A stretch of DNA of 64,000 bases from Conus ventricosus (GCA_018398815.1 CM031622.1:24028197-24092196), one strand, 5' to 3'. Numbered from the stretch's first letter, positions 44,372 to 57,344 are shown. Notes: generated by a model from the letters alone, not told the origin. Numbers and translations: made by a program.

Positions 44372-46060
44372 CAGACCCAAGACTTTGCCTTGCAGACATT
44401 GCTGAACATGCTGCCAGACTTTGTCTTGCAGACACTGCTGAACATGCCGCCAGACTTTGCCTTGCAGACATTGCTGAACATGCTGCCAGACTTTGCCTTG
44501 CAGACATTGCTGAAGATGCTGCCAGACTTTGCCTTGCAGACATTGCTGAACATGCTGCCAAGCTTTGCCTTGCAGACATTGCTGAAGATGCTGCCAGACT
44601 TTGTCTTGCAGACATTGCTGAAGATGCTGCCAGACTTTGCCTTGCAGACATTGCTGAACATGCTGCCAGACTTTGCCTTGCAGACATTGCTGAACATACT
44701 GCCAGACTTTGCCTTGCAGACATTGCTGAAGATGCTGCCAGACTTTGTCTTGCAGACATTGCTGAACATGCCACACTTTGTCTTGCAGACATTGCTGAAC
44801 ATGCCACACTTTGTCTTGCAGACATTGCTGAACATGCCAGACTTTGCCTTGCAGACACTGCTAAACATGCTGCCAGACTTTGCCTTGCAGACATTGCTGA
44901 ACATGCTGCCAGACTTTACCATGCAGACATTGCTGAACATACTGCCAGACTTTGCCTTGCAGACATTGCTAAACATGCTGCCAGACTTTGCCTTGCAGAC
45001 ATTGCTGAACATGCTGCCAGACTTTGCCATGCAGACATTGCTAAACATGCTGCCAGACTTTGCCTTGCAGACATTGCTGAACATACTGCCAGACTTTGCC
45101 TTGCAGACATTGCTGAACATACTGCCAGACTTTGCCTTGCAGACATTGCTAAACATGCTGCCAGACTTTGCCTTGCAGACATTGCTAAACATGCTGCCAG
45201 ACTTTACCATGCAGACATTGCTAAACATGCTGCCAGACTTTGCCTTGCAGACATTGCTAAACATGCTGCCAGACTTTGCCTTGCAGACATTGCTAAACAT
45301 GCTGCCAGACTTTGCCTTCCTGAACACGCCAGACTTTGCCTTGCAGACATTGCTGAACATGCCAAGCTTTGCCTTGCAGATATTGCTGAACATGCTGCCA
45401 GACTTTGCCATGCAGACATTGCTGAACATGCCAGACTTTGCCATGCAGACACTGCTAAACATGCCAGACTTTGCCTTCCAGTCACTGCCGAACATACTAC
45501 TGCCAGACTTTGCCAGGCAGACATTGCTGAACATGCCAGACATTGCTTTGCAGACATTGCTGAACATGCTGCCAGACTTTGCCTGCGGACATTGCTGAAC
45601 ACGTGGCCAGACTTTGCCTTGCAGACTTTGCTAAACATGCTGCCAGACTTTGCTGACACTGCTGAACATGCCAGACTCTGCCATGCAGACATTGATGAAC
45701 ATGCCAGACTTTGCCTTCCAGACACTGCCGAACATACTACTGCCAAACTTTGCCATGCAGACATTGCTGAACATGCCAGACTTTGCTTTGCAGACATTGC
45801 TGAACATGCCAGACTTTGATTTGCAGACATTGCTGAACATGCCAGACTTTGCCTTGCAAACGTTGCTGAACATACTGCCAGACTTTGCCTTGCAAACATT
45901 GCTGAACACGCGGCCAGACTTTGCCTTGCAGACTTTGCTGAACATGCTGCCAGACTTTGCTGACATTGCTGAATATGTTACTGCCATACCTTTGCCTTGC
46001 AGACGTTGCTGAACATACTGCCAGATTTTGCCTTGCAGACATTGTTGAAACATGCTGCCA
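44372..46060. repeat. 36-bp minisatellite, clean copy B
   Basis: About 48 units of ttgcagacattgctgaacat plus gctgccagactttgcc; some units lack ctg and are 33 bp. Because both lengths are multiples of three and the unit carries a stop in only one of six frames, five frames stay open for hundreds of codons. These frames are not genes. Confidence 0.96.
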
Positions 46061-47775
46061 TGCACTTGTCATCTGTGTTCAACATCCTGACCAAAGAACT
46101 ATTAGTTATAAACACCCCTCTTGTGCCAAATTGGATGAAGATAAGTGATTGTTCGTGTTGTCCTGAGTGTTGTGTATCTTGCCTGAAGAAGACCTAAGAG
46201 GCTGAAATGTGTCGTGTTTTTCCTTGTGATTCGTTTGCCTATGTTTCTCAGCAGAGCTTTATGAATATTTTTTAAAATTTGTTCAGATTTCCGCCTGCAG
46301 CCGCCTCATTTTGCAACTTGAAAACTCCATGTCAGGAACTGTGCCCAAGTTCCTGGTGGTTTCATGTGTGTGTATTTGGAAGAAAAAAGAAATGTCAAAA
46401 AAAAAAAAAAAAAAATCAGATCGCTTGTGCAAGCTTTCAAAAAAACAAAACACAACATAAAGGGGACGGATTTCAGTCTTCTCCGTAGCTCACATAGTCA
46501 TGGAAACCATGCCCCATGCATGCATACTGAGCCGTAAATGCATGGCACAGGATGACTGGTTTAACACCTGTTGAATGGGCAGCTGAATCACAGACAAACT
46601 GGTCGACAGCATCATATGGAGATTGAGGCATCTGTGAGGGTGCATGCCTCTTAGCTTTTCTTCTTTTTTTTTTAAACAACACGGGACGTGTGTAGATAAA
46701 TGCACAGTTAAGGCCATGGCTGGCCTATGTTAGCCTCAGCAAACCTCTAGGTAAGATGTGGTGAAAAGAAATTAAAAGACAGATAAAGATTGATATCTTT
46801 AGAATAAAAATACTTTCTAAAAATCTTTTTTTTTCTTTAATGACTGATATGGGGTTTTTTCAGGAACATTTTTTCCTGGATAGAGTAGGAGCATGTAGTC
46901 TACTTTTTTCTTGAGAAGGGTACAGGCTCAGTTGTTGTTGATGATGTTGTTTTTGTTGTTGTTTGTAAATCGATGAGAGGTTACACTGGTTGAAACATTT
47001 TGTGGCTGGCTGAGGCCAAAACTTGGAAAGAAACTTTGAGGCTGGTGAGGACCAGGAAATTGTATGATTTTGTGCAAAAAGAGATATTTAAAGTGGCATT
47101 TTTGAAGCCAAACATTGGAAGGAAAGGTATTTTTGAGTCTGTGAGGACCTGTCAATGTGCTGGATTGAAACATGTCGGAGTGATCATGTGAACCATTGTA
47201 AAAAGAATTTCATGTAAAATTTATTATTTCTTAAAAGGGGGAGTTCCCTTTCCTTTAGTCCAACTGATTGTTAGTCAATGTTGCGTGAGTGAAAGTTTGA
47301 CACTTCACTTGAAAAAACATTCATCCTAAGAATGAGCATAGTGTCAAAAACATTTTTAAGATTCTCAGTTTATCTGAAACTAGTGAAAGCATCCTCACAT
47401 ACTGCTTTCTGGATTTTCCTTTATGAGGCTACACATACTGATATTAGAAAAACAGTACACTGCAAATATATTATTGATCACCAAATAAGTACTTCGCTCA
47501 ACTGAATCCCTTTCACTGTACAGTCTTCTGACATGGACAAATTACCACCAGATGAACCTGATTCATGCTCCCCCCCCCCCCCCCCCCCCCCCCCCTCCTT
47601 CTTTTCCATAACCCTTCATTTAGTATGAACTAATTTTCCCATTCATTAGCATGAGTATTTATCATCAGTCACACGTTTTCTGCACAAGCTGATACTGTAA
47701 CCTTATAGTGACCCCGCTTGCTTACATTAAAAAAACGATCTGACTTTGAACATCTGCGTGTCTGTGTATGTATAA

Positions 47776-47811
<36 letters not shown>

Positions 47812-47817
47812 GTGTGT

Positions 47818-47857
<40 letters not shown>

Positions 47858-48376
47858 TTCTTTTCTTTTCTTTCTCATTGTAAATGATGATGTTTATGGT
47901 ACACAATTAGAAGGCATACACAAAAAAGTACACACTGACCACTTGAGGGAAACCATGAATGGATATTTATGTCTTAAGTGTGAATCAATGCCACTTTCAG
48001 GATTTTGTTTCATGATGGTGATAGCGGTCACTGAAAGAAAGAGGAAGAAGAAAACACTTTAAAATCACAGAACACATCCACTACGACCCTGTATTAGTTT
48101 TTCACACTCACCCATACAGGACCTGGGACAGACTAAGGCAACGGATGATTATGTGGATTGCCTGGGTCAGTCAAATATATGACTCATCATAGTAGTAGTA
48201 GTTGTAAGGACTGGCTTTTGGCCTTAGGCCTCGCAGCCTATTTGTGTCCCCTCAATATCTTTCAATTTTGTTTTGGTCTGATTGCATGCCTATCTTATAA
48301 AATAGCATTATATCCAATCTACACTAAAAAAGGTCTCTCAATTTAGGGTCTGCATCTAGAAGTTTTTTTAAAAACT
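46061..48376. other. Intronic sequence of copy B, no gene recognised
   Basis: Matches the copy A pieces 17166-17627, 20892-21554 and 24359-25536 joined without their insertions. It holds a C run at 47569-47595 and a TG tract at 47780-47855. Confidence 0.6.
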
Positions 48377-49560
48377 AGGAAGAAACAAAAGTTGACGGAA
48401 AAAATTCGTTGCAAAATGAAAAAATAATAAAGCCACCCATCCTCCACCAGGAACAGTATACCACATTCTCAGTTCCAAAGGCTCAGGCGCATTGCAGTAG
48501 AGAGCAGGACTTTGAGAATGAGGCTCAGTAGGATGTCCACCTTCTTCATAGCCCGCCAGTACCCAGAGGATATTGTGCAGACAGCACTTGAGCGTGCACA
48601 CTCTACCAGCCGCACAGAAGCCCTGAGACCAAAAGCAACGGGAAGAGGATGAGGCTCGCGCTGTGGTAGTCATTCCATACCATCCTCACAACCTACCAGT
48701 CTGCAGAATCCTGCGCAAAAACTTTAGTCTCCTCCAGCAAGACCCAGACCTCAAACAAATCTTTTCCAAGCCACCGCTGATTGCTTTTCAGAGGGACAAG
48801 AAACCTGCGTGACATGCTTGTGAGGTCCAAGCTTAGACCGCAGGCCACCCAGTCAACCTCACCAGGGTGCAGACCTTGTGGGGACAAAAAATGCAAGACG
48901 TGCCCATTCATAGACACTTCAGTTACAGTCGTGGGACCCACTGGCACATTCACTGTGAGGTCCAGTTTAAACTGCCAGTCTAGGGACTTTAGTGTACGTC
49001 TTGACCTGCACCCTCTGCTCCAAGCTGTATATTGGGGGGACTACCGTTCATTGGCCGACCGCTTTTCAGAGCACTGAGGTCGATGAAGCTGGGCCACAAC
49101 AACCCAGTCGGCCAACATTTTGTTGGTCCGTATCACAGCTACAGTCATGGGAAGATAGCAGCAGTGTGGCAGAACCCCAGAGACCGTGTGTACAGAAAGC
49201 ACATGGAGAACCTTGTCATCAACCGCTTGGGCACCACAGCCAACTGGGATGAACATCAGAGTCACTGACGTCTAGCTGAGCCCAGGCCCTTCTGCCTTAA
49301 TCTCTCTGTCCTGTCCCCCTTTAGCCCCTGTTTCTTTTTCTTTCAGTAGGCTAAATAGTGAATATTTCCCTTTATTCCCCTCCTTTTGTGTGTGTGTTGT
49401 GGTGCGGGTGCGGGGTGGTGGTGTGTGTGTGGAGGGGTGGGGTGGGGGTGGGGTTGTGTGAAATGTGTGTGTGTATGTGGTTTTGTGGGGGTTGTGGTGA
49501 CCTACTCGTTTTTGATGATGAACCAGTATTTTAGGAAGAAAAAAAAAAAAAAGGGGGGGG

Positions 49561-49592
<32 letters not shown>

Positions 49593-49822
49593 CGTGTGTG
49601 TGTTTGGTGTCTTTGTGTGAACTGTGGTGTGTGTCTGTGTGAGCTCAATACACCTGAACAGTGTCAGTGACTTTTTCGGGTCCACTTAATCATTAAATGA
49701 AATGTTTCACCCAATTCTCACATAGGCTTTCCTGTCTACCTGTCCTCTTCTTTCACTTTGACAACGGGCTATGGCTTGAAACGTCAGTTTTCTCAAAAAT
49801 GGATTCGACTACCACCAAAAGG
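48377..49822 (+). mobile_element. Penelope-like retroelement fragment, copy B only
   Basis: A 5'-truncated element of about 1.45 kb bracketed by ttttttaaa(a)act at 48364-48376 and 49823-49834. It encodes the C-terminal part of a Penelope-like protein and ends with gggctatggcttgaaacgtc (49767-49786), wording typical of the 3' ends of these elements. A TG/GT-rich and poly-G stretch (49387-49630) lies inside its 3' region. Copy A has no such insert near 26460. Confidence 0.85.
48781..49268 (+). pseudogene. Penelope-like C-terminal GIY-YIG endonuclease fragment
   Basis: In consecutive frames the segment shows NLRDMLVRSKLRPQA, then the cysteine cluster GCRPCGDKKCKTCPFI (about 48865-48912), then YVLTCTLCSKLYIG (about 48993-49034), which is the GIY-YIG motif region, then SLADRFSEH and MENLVINRLG to a TGA at 49266. 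The linker before the nuclease carries the usual C-x2-C cluster of Penelope-like proteins. At least two frameshifts (near 48990 and 49035-49075) and loss of the reverse transcriptase show that it is a dead fragment, or partly misread. Confidence 0.85.
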
Positions 49823-50716
49823 TTTTTTAAAACTTTATTATTCTGAAAGCAAAGCAAAACTACTTTCCTTTGTTAGTGTAGCAATGTCTGATAAAAATCT
49901 TGCCTTCCATTATTTCTAGTGCAATCAACTTCTGAGAATTTGGAAAGACCATGACATTAACATCATCATAATTATGGAATATTTAAAAAAAAATTGAATA
50001 GGTCTCTCTGACCCTCCTTCCTTTGGGTGAGTGTAATTGGGAATAATGTAATCTTTCTGTTTTGTTTATTTTATTGCACCTTTCAGGATTTTGTATGTCG
50101 TCTTTGTACATTTTCTATCTTTTTTGACTGTCTCTTGAGAAAAGGACTCCAAATTATATCAGCGTATTCAAGATGGTGCCTGCATATGCTTTATATAACT
50201 TGACAAATGCGTCCTTTTAGATTTGTCTTCTGTGTGGTGTGTGTGTGTGTGTGTGTGGGGTGTGGTGTGTGTGTGTGTGGTGCATTTTTTTTTAACACAC
50301 ACAACACACACACACTAAAAGTTGCAGAGCAGTGACAATTCGTGTATCTTGCTAGCTTTGTATTTCAAACATTTGAGCACAGTTATGCCTGGGGCTTGTT
50401 GCTCATTTGTCCTGACAATTATGATGGTAGCCTATTCTGTTTACTTCTTTCTTCAATAAAAGTTATTTAAACCAAACTTTATGGAATGAATAAAACCTTT
50501 CAAACCAAGATGTTAATTTTGTGTTAATCAAATGTGTGACATTCAGTGTTGCCTCTGGTTGAGACATTACCGTTTACATCAAACTTTGTTGTGAGGTTTG
50601 CGCTCCAATCACACAAGTCCTACTGCGTGAGTTGAAGGGCAAAGCTCACGAAGTCACTTCACATAAAAAGATTGAGATGAAAATTCACAATGCAAAAAAT
50701 ACACTAAACAGTTTAC
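49823..50716. other. Intronic sequence of copy B before MCCC2 exon 1
   Basis: Matches 26520-27529 without the LINE stub. It holds a TG tract at 50230-50280. No exon is recognised. Confidence 0.5.
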
Positions 50717-50859
50717 CCTTTTATTCGGCCAGATTCTCTGTCAACCTTTGAACCAATCGGTGGGGAACCTCATCGTGATGAAATGAACGAGCTGTACAAA
50801 AGCGTTACAGGGGCTGAATGTAGCAGCCGACAAGATCGAAACAACCTCAGGCTCGCCAT
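50717..50859 (-). CDS. MCCC2: MCCC2 exon 1, copy B
   Basis: The start codon is at 50859-50857 in the same gacgaacATGGCG context as copy A. It reads MASLRLFRSCRLLHSAPV then TLLYSSFISS: arginine-rich, serine-rich and without acids, a typical mitochondrial presequence. After ISSR a stop appears, because of an indel near 50780; the rest to the gtaaac donor follows copy A with changes. The next MCCC2 exons are not present in the 33 kb to its left except across copy A and the gap, so this copy is an orphan in the assembly as given. Confidence 0.85.
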
Positions 50860-51224
50860 GTTCGTCAAGTTAACTAAGTTATCTCCCCTATGCTTCCCCT
50901 TTTTTTTGCCTCCAACCCCACGCCATCCCACCTTCCCTAGTAACTTCTCCCTACACGTCCCCCCCCCCCCCCCCCCCCCCCCTTTTTTTTTTTTTCTTTT
51001 AAAATAAGCGGAAGTATTGCACCCCCCTCGTACGCTTTTTTTTTCAAGTGTTTGAGAATACTTTGTTCTGGAAAAAATTGCCGTCAAAATCTAGGTGTTC
51101 AGAAATTATACGAAAGTTCGTCTTTGCTAATTTGGCCTGCTTTGTATATGCTTCATGTTGACACGTGCTTGACCCAAAAACGAACTAGAGAGAAAAGTTT
51201 TGCTTTCTCTGTGACGTTTGGAAA
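50860..51224. promoter_or_regulatory. Shared bidirectional promoter of MCCC2 and FAH, copy B
   Basis: 365 bp, nearly the same length as in copy A, with the same C-run/T-run (50961-51001) and E-box (51162-51167). Substitutions and indels distinguish it from copy A, so the two promoters are different alleles or paralogues. Confidence 0.75.
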
Positions 51225-51308
51225 ATGTCTTTCATCAAAGTTGCTCGGGACAGCCATTTTCCAATTTCCCGAATTTGCCGTATGGCAAAATTTTTTACAC
51301 CTGATAAT
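51225..51308 (+). CDS. FAH: FAH exon 1, copy B
   Basis: From ATG 51225 it reads MSFIKVARDSHFPI, then after small indels the equivalent of NLPYG and finally TPDN before the gtgaga donor. Vertebrate FAH starts MSFIPVAEDSDFPI and its exon 1 also ends after 27 codons. A couple of extra bases near 51267-51290 (runs of T, C and A) shift the frame. Exon 2 follows 4.3 kb downstream in phase 0. Confidence 0.9.
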
Positions 51309-52229
51309 GTGAGAAATTTTCGAGATTTTGCTGATAACATGTTTGTTTGCAATTTTGTCGATTCAACCAATCAGATATCGCTAGAGGCACACGCCTCCAT
51401 GACCTTTGGGGAAACATGTACCCCTGCGTCGAAAACTTTCCAGGCAATAAGAAGTTGCTCTTACGCGATATTTTGGCATATCTTTTTAATTATATGTTCA
51501 GTATGAAAAATAGGTCTTTATATTCCGTTGTACTTGTTGTGCGTGAGCGTGAAAGAAAGAGAGGAATTACTTAAAAAAAGTTGGAATCTCAGTCTCAGCC
51601 CTTCAAATAATGAAGAGTGTGCGTGTGTAGCCGAGGTGTGGGAACAAAATATGTTAAATATAATTGGGATTATATCACCATTGCAATTATTTATTGTTTG
51701 ATACATTTATTTATTGTATTTAACGAGTAAATCGTTGATGGTTTTTGCCATGAAAGCTACTGGCTCACAATACATGCCCTACCCAATACAGACACATGCA
51801 CACATTGTGCACGCACACACACATACATGTATGCAAACACGCACATACAATTTTAATGGTGACCCAGACAATGTTAGGTTGGTATCCAAGGTCTGACAAG
51901 TGCACTGGGTTAATGTGCACATTAAGCATCTCCTAAATGGTAGCCATGAGACCTTCATCGTGAATCCTTTCCTTCTTAGTCATTTATTCATATATCCATA
52001 GCTACATATCCTCAAAAGTGTGGTCTCACCCTTTGCAGATGAAGTTTAGTGTATCAGATGTCTGAAGGCAATGGACACATCCTTACTGAAACTGAATCTG
52101 AAGAAAGTAGTATCTTAATTACATATAATATTACACTTACACTAGTAAGTGGGGTTTTTTTGTATAGTGATAAGTACTTGCCAAGTTTGTGGATGTAGTG
52201 AGTGTCCATTCTGGAAGCGAGAATATGGT
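51309..52229. other. FAH intron 1 of copy B, first part
   Basis: Counterpart of 28120-29079 with substitutions; nothing recognised besides a short CA run near 51810. Confidence 0.5.
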
Positions 52230-52580
52230 GACCATGCATGAAAATATAACTTAACTTTGATGCAAAGTGTCTAATCTATAGGAGATTTTGGTTTGCCTTG
52301 CACAGAGAATTACTTACAATTTATTGCAAAGTGTCTCCGACTATAGGAGAATTTGGTTTGCCATGCACACAGAATACTACAAACATGTTGTGCAAGGTTG
52401 TCTAAACTATAGGAGATAGATTACTGATAACCGTTGTACAGAGAATACTACAACTTTATGCAAGTGTCTACTATAGGAGATACTGGTAACCATGTACAGA
52501 GAATACTTACAACTCGAATGCAAGGTGTCTATTAGAGGAGATTTGGTTGCAATGCACAATACTACAACTTGTGTGCAGTG
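52230..52580. repeat. About 60-bp minisatellite in FAH intron 1, copy B
   Basis: Same motif as at 29080 (ctataggagat, acagagaatac, tacaacttg) but only about six units, so the array differs in length between copies. Confidence 0.85.
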
Positions 52581-52643
52581 TCGTTGACTGCTAGATCTAT
52601 CAAAGGGCCAGCTCAGTTATATGGAAGGGGGGGGGCTCAAGAA

Positions 52644-52701
52644 GATAAGATAAGATAATGTTGTTTAGCACAGCCGACGCAAAGGGCCACATCAGGGCTG
52701 T
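52644..52701 (-). mobile_element. 58-bp LINE 3'-end stub, copy B only
   Basis: Only the last 58 bp of the LINE, read on the minus strand, with tail (CTTAT)n. It is bracketed by ggctcaagaa at 52634-52643 and 52702-52711. The empty site is visible in copy A at 29702-29715. Confidence 0.92.
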
Positions 52702-53229
52702 GGCTCAAGAAAGGTCTTCACAGTGATATGGGTTTGTTGTGTTGTTGTTGTCGTACCCTGGCTAATAGATCAGGGCATCATTCCAACAGCCGTAGACTTG
52801 AAACACTATGGTAAAATTGCATCATCTTCGGATGAGAACATTTGTGTGTGACAGTTTTTGGTTACCCGACACATGGGCAGCCACACTCTGACTTCAGGGG
52901 GCACAGAGGAGATAAAAAGGGAGGGGGCAATGTGGGCAAAAAATGCAAACTTTTTGCTTGCCAGGAAAAGGAGGGAGAGATTTGGGGGTGGGGGGTGGGG
53001 GGAGGGGGGGGGTTTCAGGCTTCCCAGACCCGTCCCCACTAGTATGTCTCAAGCTATCAACCTCATCTGCATCCCTTCACACTACAAAAAGTCGCTGAGT
53101 GCATCCTTGTCGTGGATGGTAATTTGCATCCTCTGGGGGTGGCATAGCATCCAATCCTGTCAAGAACACAACTTACACGATCACAGTCCTGTCAGGGACT
53201 CAGCTACTCAATCTATGCTACCAGCACGT

Positions 53230-54475
53230 TCTTCTGTTAATGTGAACCCCTCCGCTAACACTTTCTGTTATTCCCCCTCCCCATGACACTTTACCCCCGT
53301 TATTCCCCCTCCCATAGCACTTTCATCTGTTATTCCCCCAGCCACCCCCCCCCCCCCCCCCCCCCTTATATCCCCTCCCATAGCACTTTCCCCTGCAAAT
53401 ATCCCCCTTATAGCTGTTCTTTCTGTTATTTCCCCTCCCATAGCACTTTCACCTGTAATATCCCCTTAAGCGCTTTCACCTGTTAATGTCCCCCTCTTAG
53501 CACTTTCACCTGTAATATCCCCCTCCATAGCACTTTCACTAGTTATGTCCCCCTCCCAAGCACTTCCACCTGTAATGACCCCACTCCATAACACTTTCCC
53601 TGTAATATCCCCCTCCCTAGCCTTTCACCTGTAAATCCCCCTCCCATAGCACTTTCACCTGTAATATCCCCCTCCCTTAGCACTTTCACCTGTTTTTGTT
53701 CCCCTCCCATAGCACTTTCACCTGTAATATCCCCCTCCCTTAGCACTTCACCTGTTTGTTCCCCTCCATAGCACTTTCACCTGTAATATCCCCACTCCCA
53801 TAGCACTTTCACCTGTTACGTCCCCCTCCCATAGCACTTTTGTCTGTAATATCCCCACTTCCATAACACTATCACATGTTATGGCCCCCTCCATAGCACT
53901 TTCACTGTAATATCCCCCCCATAGCATTTTCACTTGTAACATCCCACTCCATAACACTTTCACCTGTTATGTCCCCCTCCCATAGCACTTTCGTCTGTAA
54001 TATCCCCACTCCCTAGCACTTTCACCTGTAATATCCCCCTCCCATAGCACTTTCACCAGTAATATCCCTCCATAGCACTTTTACCTGCAATATCCTCCCA
54101 TAGCACTTTCGTCTGTAATTATCCCCACTCCCATAGCACTTTCACTGTGATATCCCCTCCCATAGCACTTTCACTGTAATATCCCTCTCCCATAGCACTT
54201 TCGTCTGTAATATCCCACTCCCATAGCACTTTCACCTGTGATATCCCCTCCCATAGCACTTTCACCTGTAATGTCCCCCCTCTCCCCCCCCATAATGCTT
54301 TCGCTGTAATAACCCCTACCACAGCATTTACACCTGTAATATCTCACTCCCATAACACTTTCACCTGTTATATCCCCTTCATAGCACTTTCACCTGTTAC
54401 ATATCCCTTCCAATAGCACTGTCACTCTTATGTCTCTCTCCAAACCACTTTCACCTGTTATCCCCCCCCCCCCTC
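53230..54475. repeat. 30-bp minisatellite in FAH intron 1, copy B
   Basis: Same motif as at 30230-31600, about 41 units, cleaner. A C run of about 22 lies at 53345-53366. Confidence 0.94.
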
Positions 54476-55649
54476 ACATGTACTTTCAGCACCGAGAGCC
54501 CAGTAACCTAACACATCTCTCTCACCCTTACCCCCACCCCACCCCTCCCCTTCCCTCCTGTGTTTTTCCCCATGCAGTGCAGAGTCTGTTACGATCCCCA
54601 TACATGTGGATGATTGTCGACAGTGACAGCTAGACATTGAAGGGTACAGAAGATTATGCTTTGTACATGCCATTTGCCGCTTGGCATGTAATATGCTGAT
54701 TAACTACTACTTTCACTTTCAGCTGACATTTAGAATGAGTTTTTCAATCAACATTCTGTGATTGTGTTAACCAGTAGTGGCTGGTAATATAGTTTGTGAA
54801 GTAGAACACGGAAACACTTTTTTTAAAAGAAATCTGCGGTTCAAGGAACAGGCTGTATTTTTGCTGGAACCGGCGGCAGCTCAACTGGATCTAAGTTTGC
54901 ATCAGAAGGGGAAAAAAAATCTAGATTTTCAAGTAGCATGTAATTTCTGGTCAAATTTAATGTGAAATCATGGCACTGCTTGTTGTGACAGTGTTTAATC
55001 AGTTCAGTGCATCACGTGAAGTCTGCTTTGTTTTCTGGTGGAGCTTACTTGGGTCCACAGACACATGCTCTTCATGCTTTACAATAGCAACACTGCAGTC
55101 AGAAAACATTGATTCAGTTGTCGTCTTGGCTCTGTGCCTCCACCATGGAGAAAACCCAAAACCTGCACATTTTCCACACTGTGAGAGTCTGGTTTAGCTC
55201 ATGCATTGAAGAGAAAAATACTGATTTTAGTTGGGTTTTCTCCATGGTCACTTTAACAGATCTAGATAAAATGCAAGCATGTTCCCGGTGCCATGTTTTA
55301 ATGTTGTGTCTGTTGACAAAGATTTTCGTTTCCTGGAACCGATTATGATTCTGGTTGATGAGTGACAATGCATGGTAGGTAGTTGGTGTAGGGATTACTT
55401 GGCAACATTCTAGCGCAGTCACTGGCATTAGAACATTTTCTCTGTGGACACGAGAGCATGGTTTATTTCAGAATGTGTGTCTTTATGGTTGTTCATGGGT
55501 GTTATTTTGTCATTGTGTGACATGAGACATGGTTCATTTCAGGAGATGAATGCATGCTCTTGTGGTTGTTCACGAGTGTTGTTTTGTCATTGTGTTGTAT
55601 CGTGTAAGCTGTCTAGTGGTGTCATGATTCATGTGTGTGTTGTGTCCAG
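54476..55649. other. FAH intron 1 of copy B, last part
   Basis: Almost identical to 31601-32776 apart from single-base indels; no exon recognised. Confidence 0.5.
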
Positions 55650-55760
55650 AGCAAGCACAGGATGGGTGTGGCTATCGGCGACCAGATCCTGGACCTCAGC
55701 GTGGTGAAGGCGTTGTTCAACGGACCAGAACTGAGTCAGCAGCAGCACATCTTTGACCAG
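55650..55760 (+). CDS. FAH: FAH exon 2, copy B
   Basis: Identical to 32777-32887, including acceptor tgtgtccag, donor CAG|gtaagg and the 111-bp length. It encodes [18 protein letters not shown] and [10 protein letters not shown] of the N-terminal domain. The frame is clean in both copies, which supports the view that indels elsewhere are read errors rather than decay. Confidence 0.97.
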
Positions 55761-55774
55761 GTAAGGATCCATGT

Positions 55775-56935
55775 GTCCATTGACGCTGTGTTATGGACAG
55801 CTTACTTCATTGTGGGCTTTTTGTGGTCCGTTGACACTGTCGTATTGACAGCTTTCTTTATTGTGGGCTTTTTGTGGTCATTGACACTGTCGTATTGACA
55901 GCTTTCTTTATTGTGGGCTTTTTGTGGTCCGTTGACACTGTCGTATTGACAGCTTACTTCATTGTGGGCTTTTTGTGATCATTGACACTGTCGTATTGAC
56001 AGCTTTCTTCATTGTGGGCTTTTTGTGGTATTGACACTCATATTGACAGCTTACTTCATTGTGGGCTTTTTGTGGTCGTTGACACTGTCCTATTGATAGC
56101 TTATTTCATTGTGGGCTTTCTGTGGTCATTGACACTGTCGTATTGACAGCTTACTTCATTGTGGGCTTTTTGTGGTCCATTGACACTGTCGTATTGAAGC
56201 TTTCTTCATTGTGGGCTTTTTTGTGGTCATTGACACTGTCGTATTGACAGCTTACTTCATTTGTGGGCTTTTTGTGGTCGTTGACACCGTCATATTGACA
56301 GCTTATTTCATTGTGGGCTTTTTGTGGTCATTGATACTGTCATATTGACAGCTTCATTCATTGTGGGCTTTTTGTGATTGTTGACACTGTCGTATTGACA
56401 GTTCACTTCATTGTGGGCTTTTTGTGGTCGTTGACACTGTCGTATTGACAGTTCACTTCATTGTGGGTTTTTTGTGGTCATTGACACTGTCGTATTGACA
56501 GCTTACTTCATTGTGGGCTTTTTGTGGTCTGTTGACACTGTCGTATTGACAGCTTTCTTCATTGTGGGCTTTTTGTGGTCATTGACACTGTCGTATTGAC
56601 AGCTTACTTCATTGTGGGCTTTTTGTGGTCCGTTGACACTGTTGTATTGACAGCTTACTTCATTGTGGGCTTTTTGTGGTCCGTTGACACTGTCGTATTG
56701 ACAGCTTTCTTCATTGTGGGCTTTTTGTGGTCATTGACACTGTCGTATTGACAGCTTACTTCATTGTGGGCTTTTTGTGGTCCGTTGACACTGTCGTATT
56801 GACAGCTTACTTCATTGTGGGCTTTTTGTGGTCCGTTGACACTGTTTATTGACAGCTTTCTTCATTGTGGGCTTTATGTGGTCATTGACACTGTCGTATT
56901 GACAGCTTGCTTCATTGTGGGCTTTTTGCTGCTTG
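55775..56935. repeat. 51-bp minisatellite against the FAH exon 2 donor, copy B
   Basis: Same motif, unit order and nearly the same total length as 32900-34062, about 23 units. Confidence 0.95.
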
Positions 56936-57344
56936 TTGGAAGTTATTGTTTTCATTGTGATTATTTTGATTGGTGGTGGGGGGGGGGGGGGGGGTGCACT
57001 GTTGGTGGTGTTGAAGTATGTCATTGTTTTGTTGTTGTTTCAGGGTGGGGGGGGGGGGGGTGGAGCAGGAGTGCAATGGAGGAAGTGTGCTTTTGTTTTC
57101 ATTTTGTTTCTGGGCTGAGACTGTTCATTTGTGATATTTTTGCCAAAGATATGTTATGTTTCAGCTATCTGTCATTTACTTACTGCGTTGCATCTTTCTC
57201 TACCCTTCCACCCTCCTTCCCCACTCTCTCTCTCTGTCTGTCTGTCTGTCTGTCTCTTCCTCTCTTTCCCTCTCTCTCATCTGTGACTGTTGTAAAAACT
57301 GGTACCGTTATTGTTTTTGGTGCTCAAATCATTGTAGGTATGTA

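Noticed and set aside
44362..45819. Very long open frames on both strands, up to 485 codons
   Set aside because: They are made wholly of the 36-bp tandem repeat, which leaves five frames open; there is no unique N- or C-terminal part.
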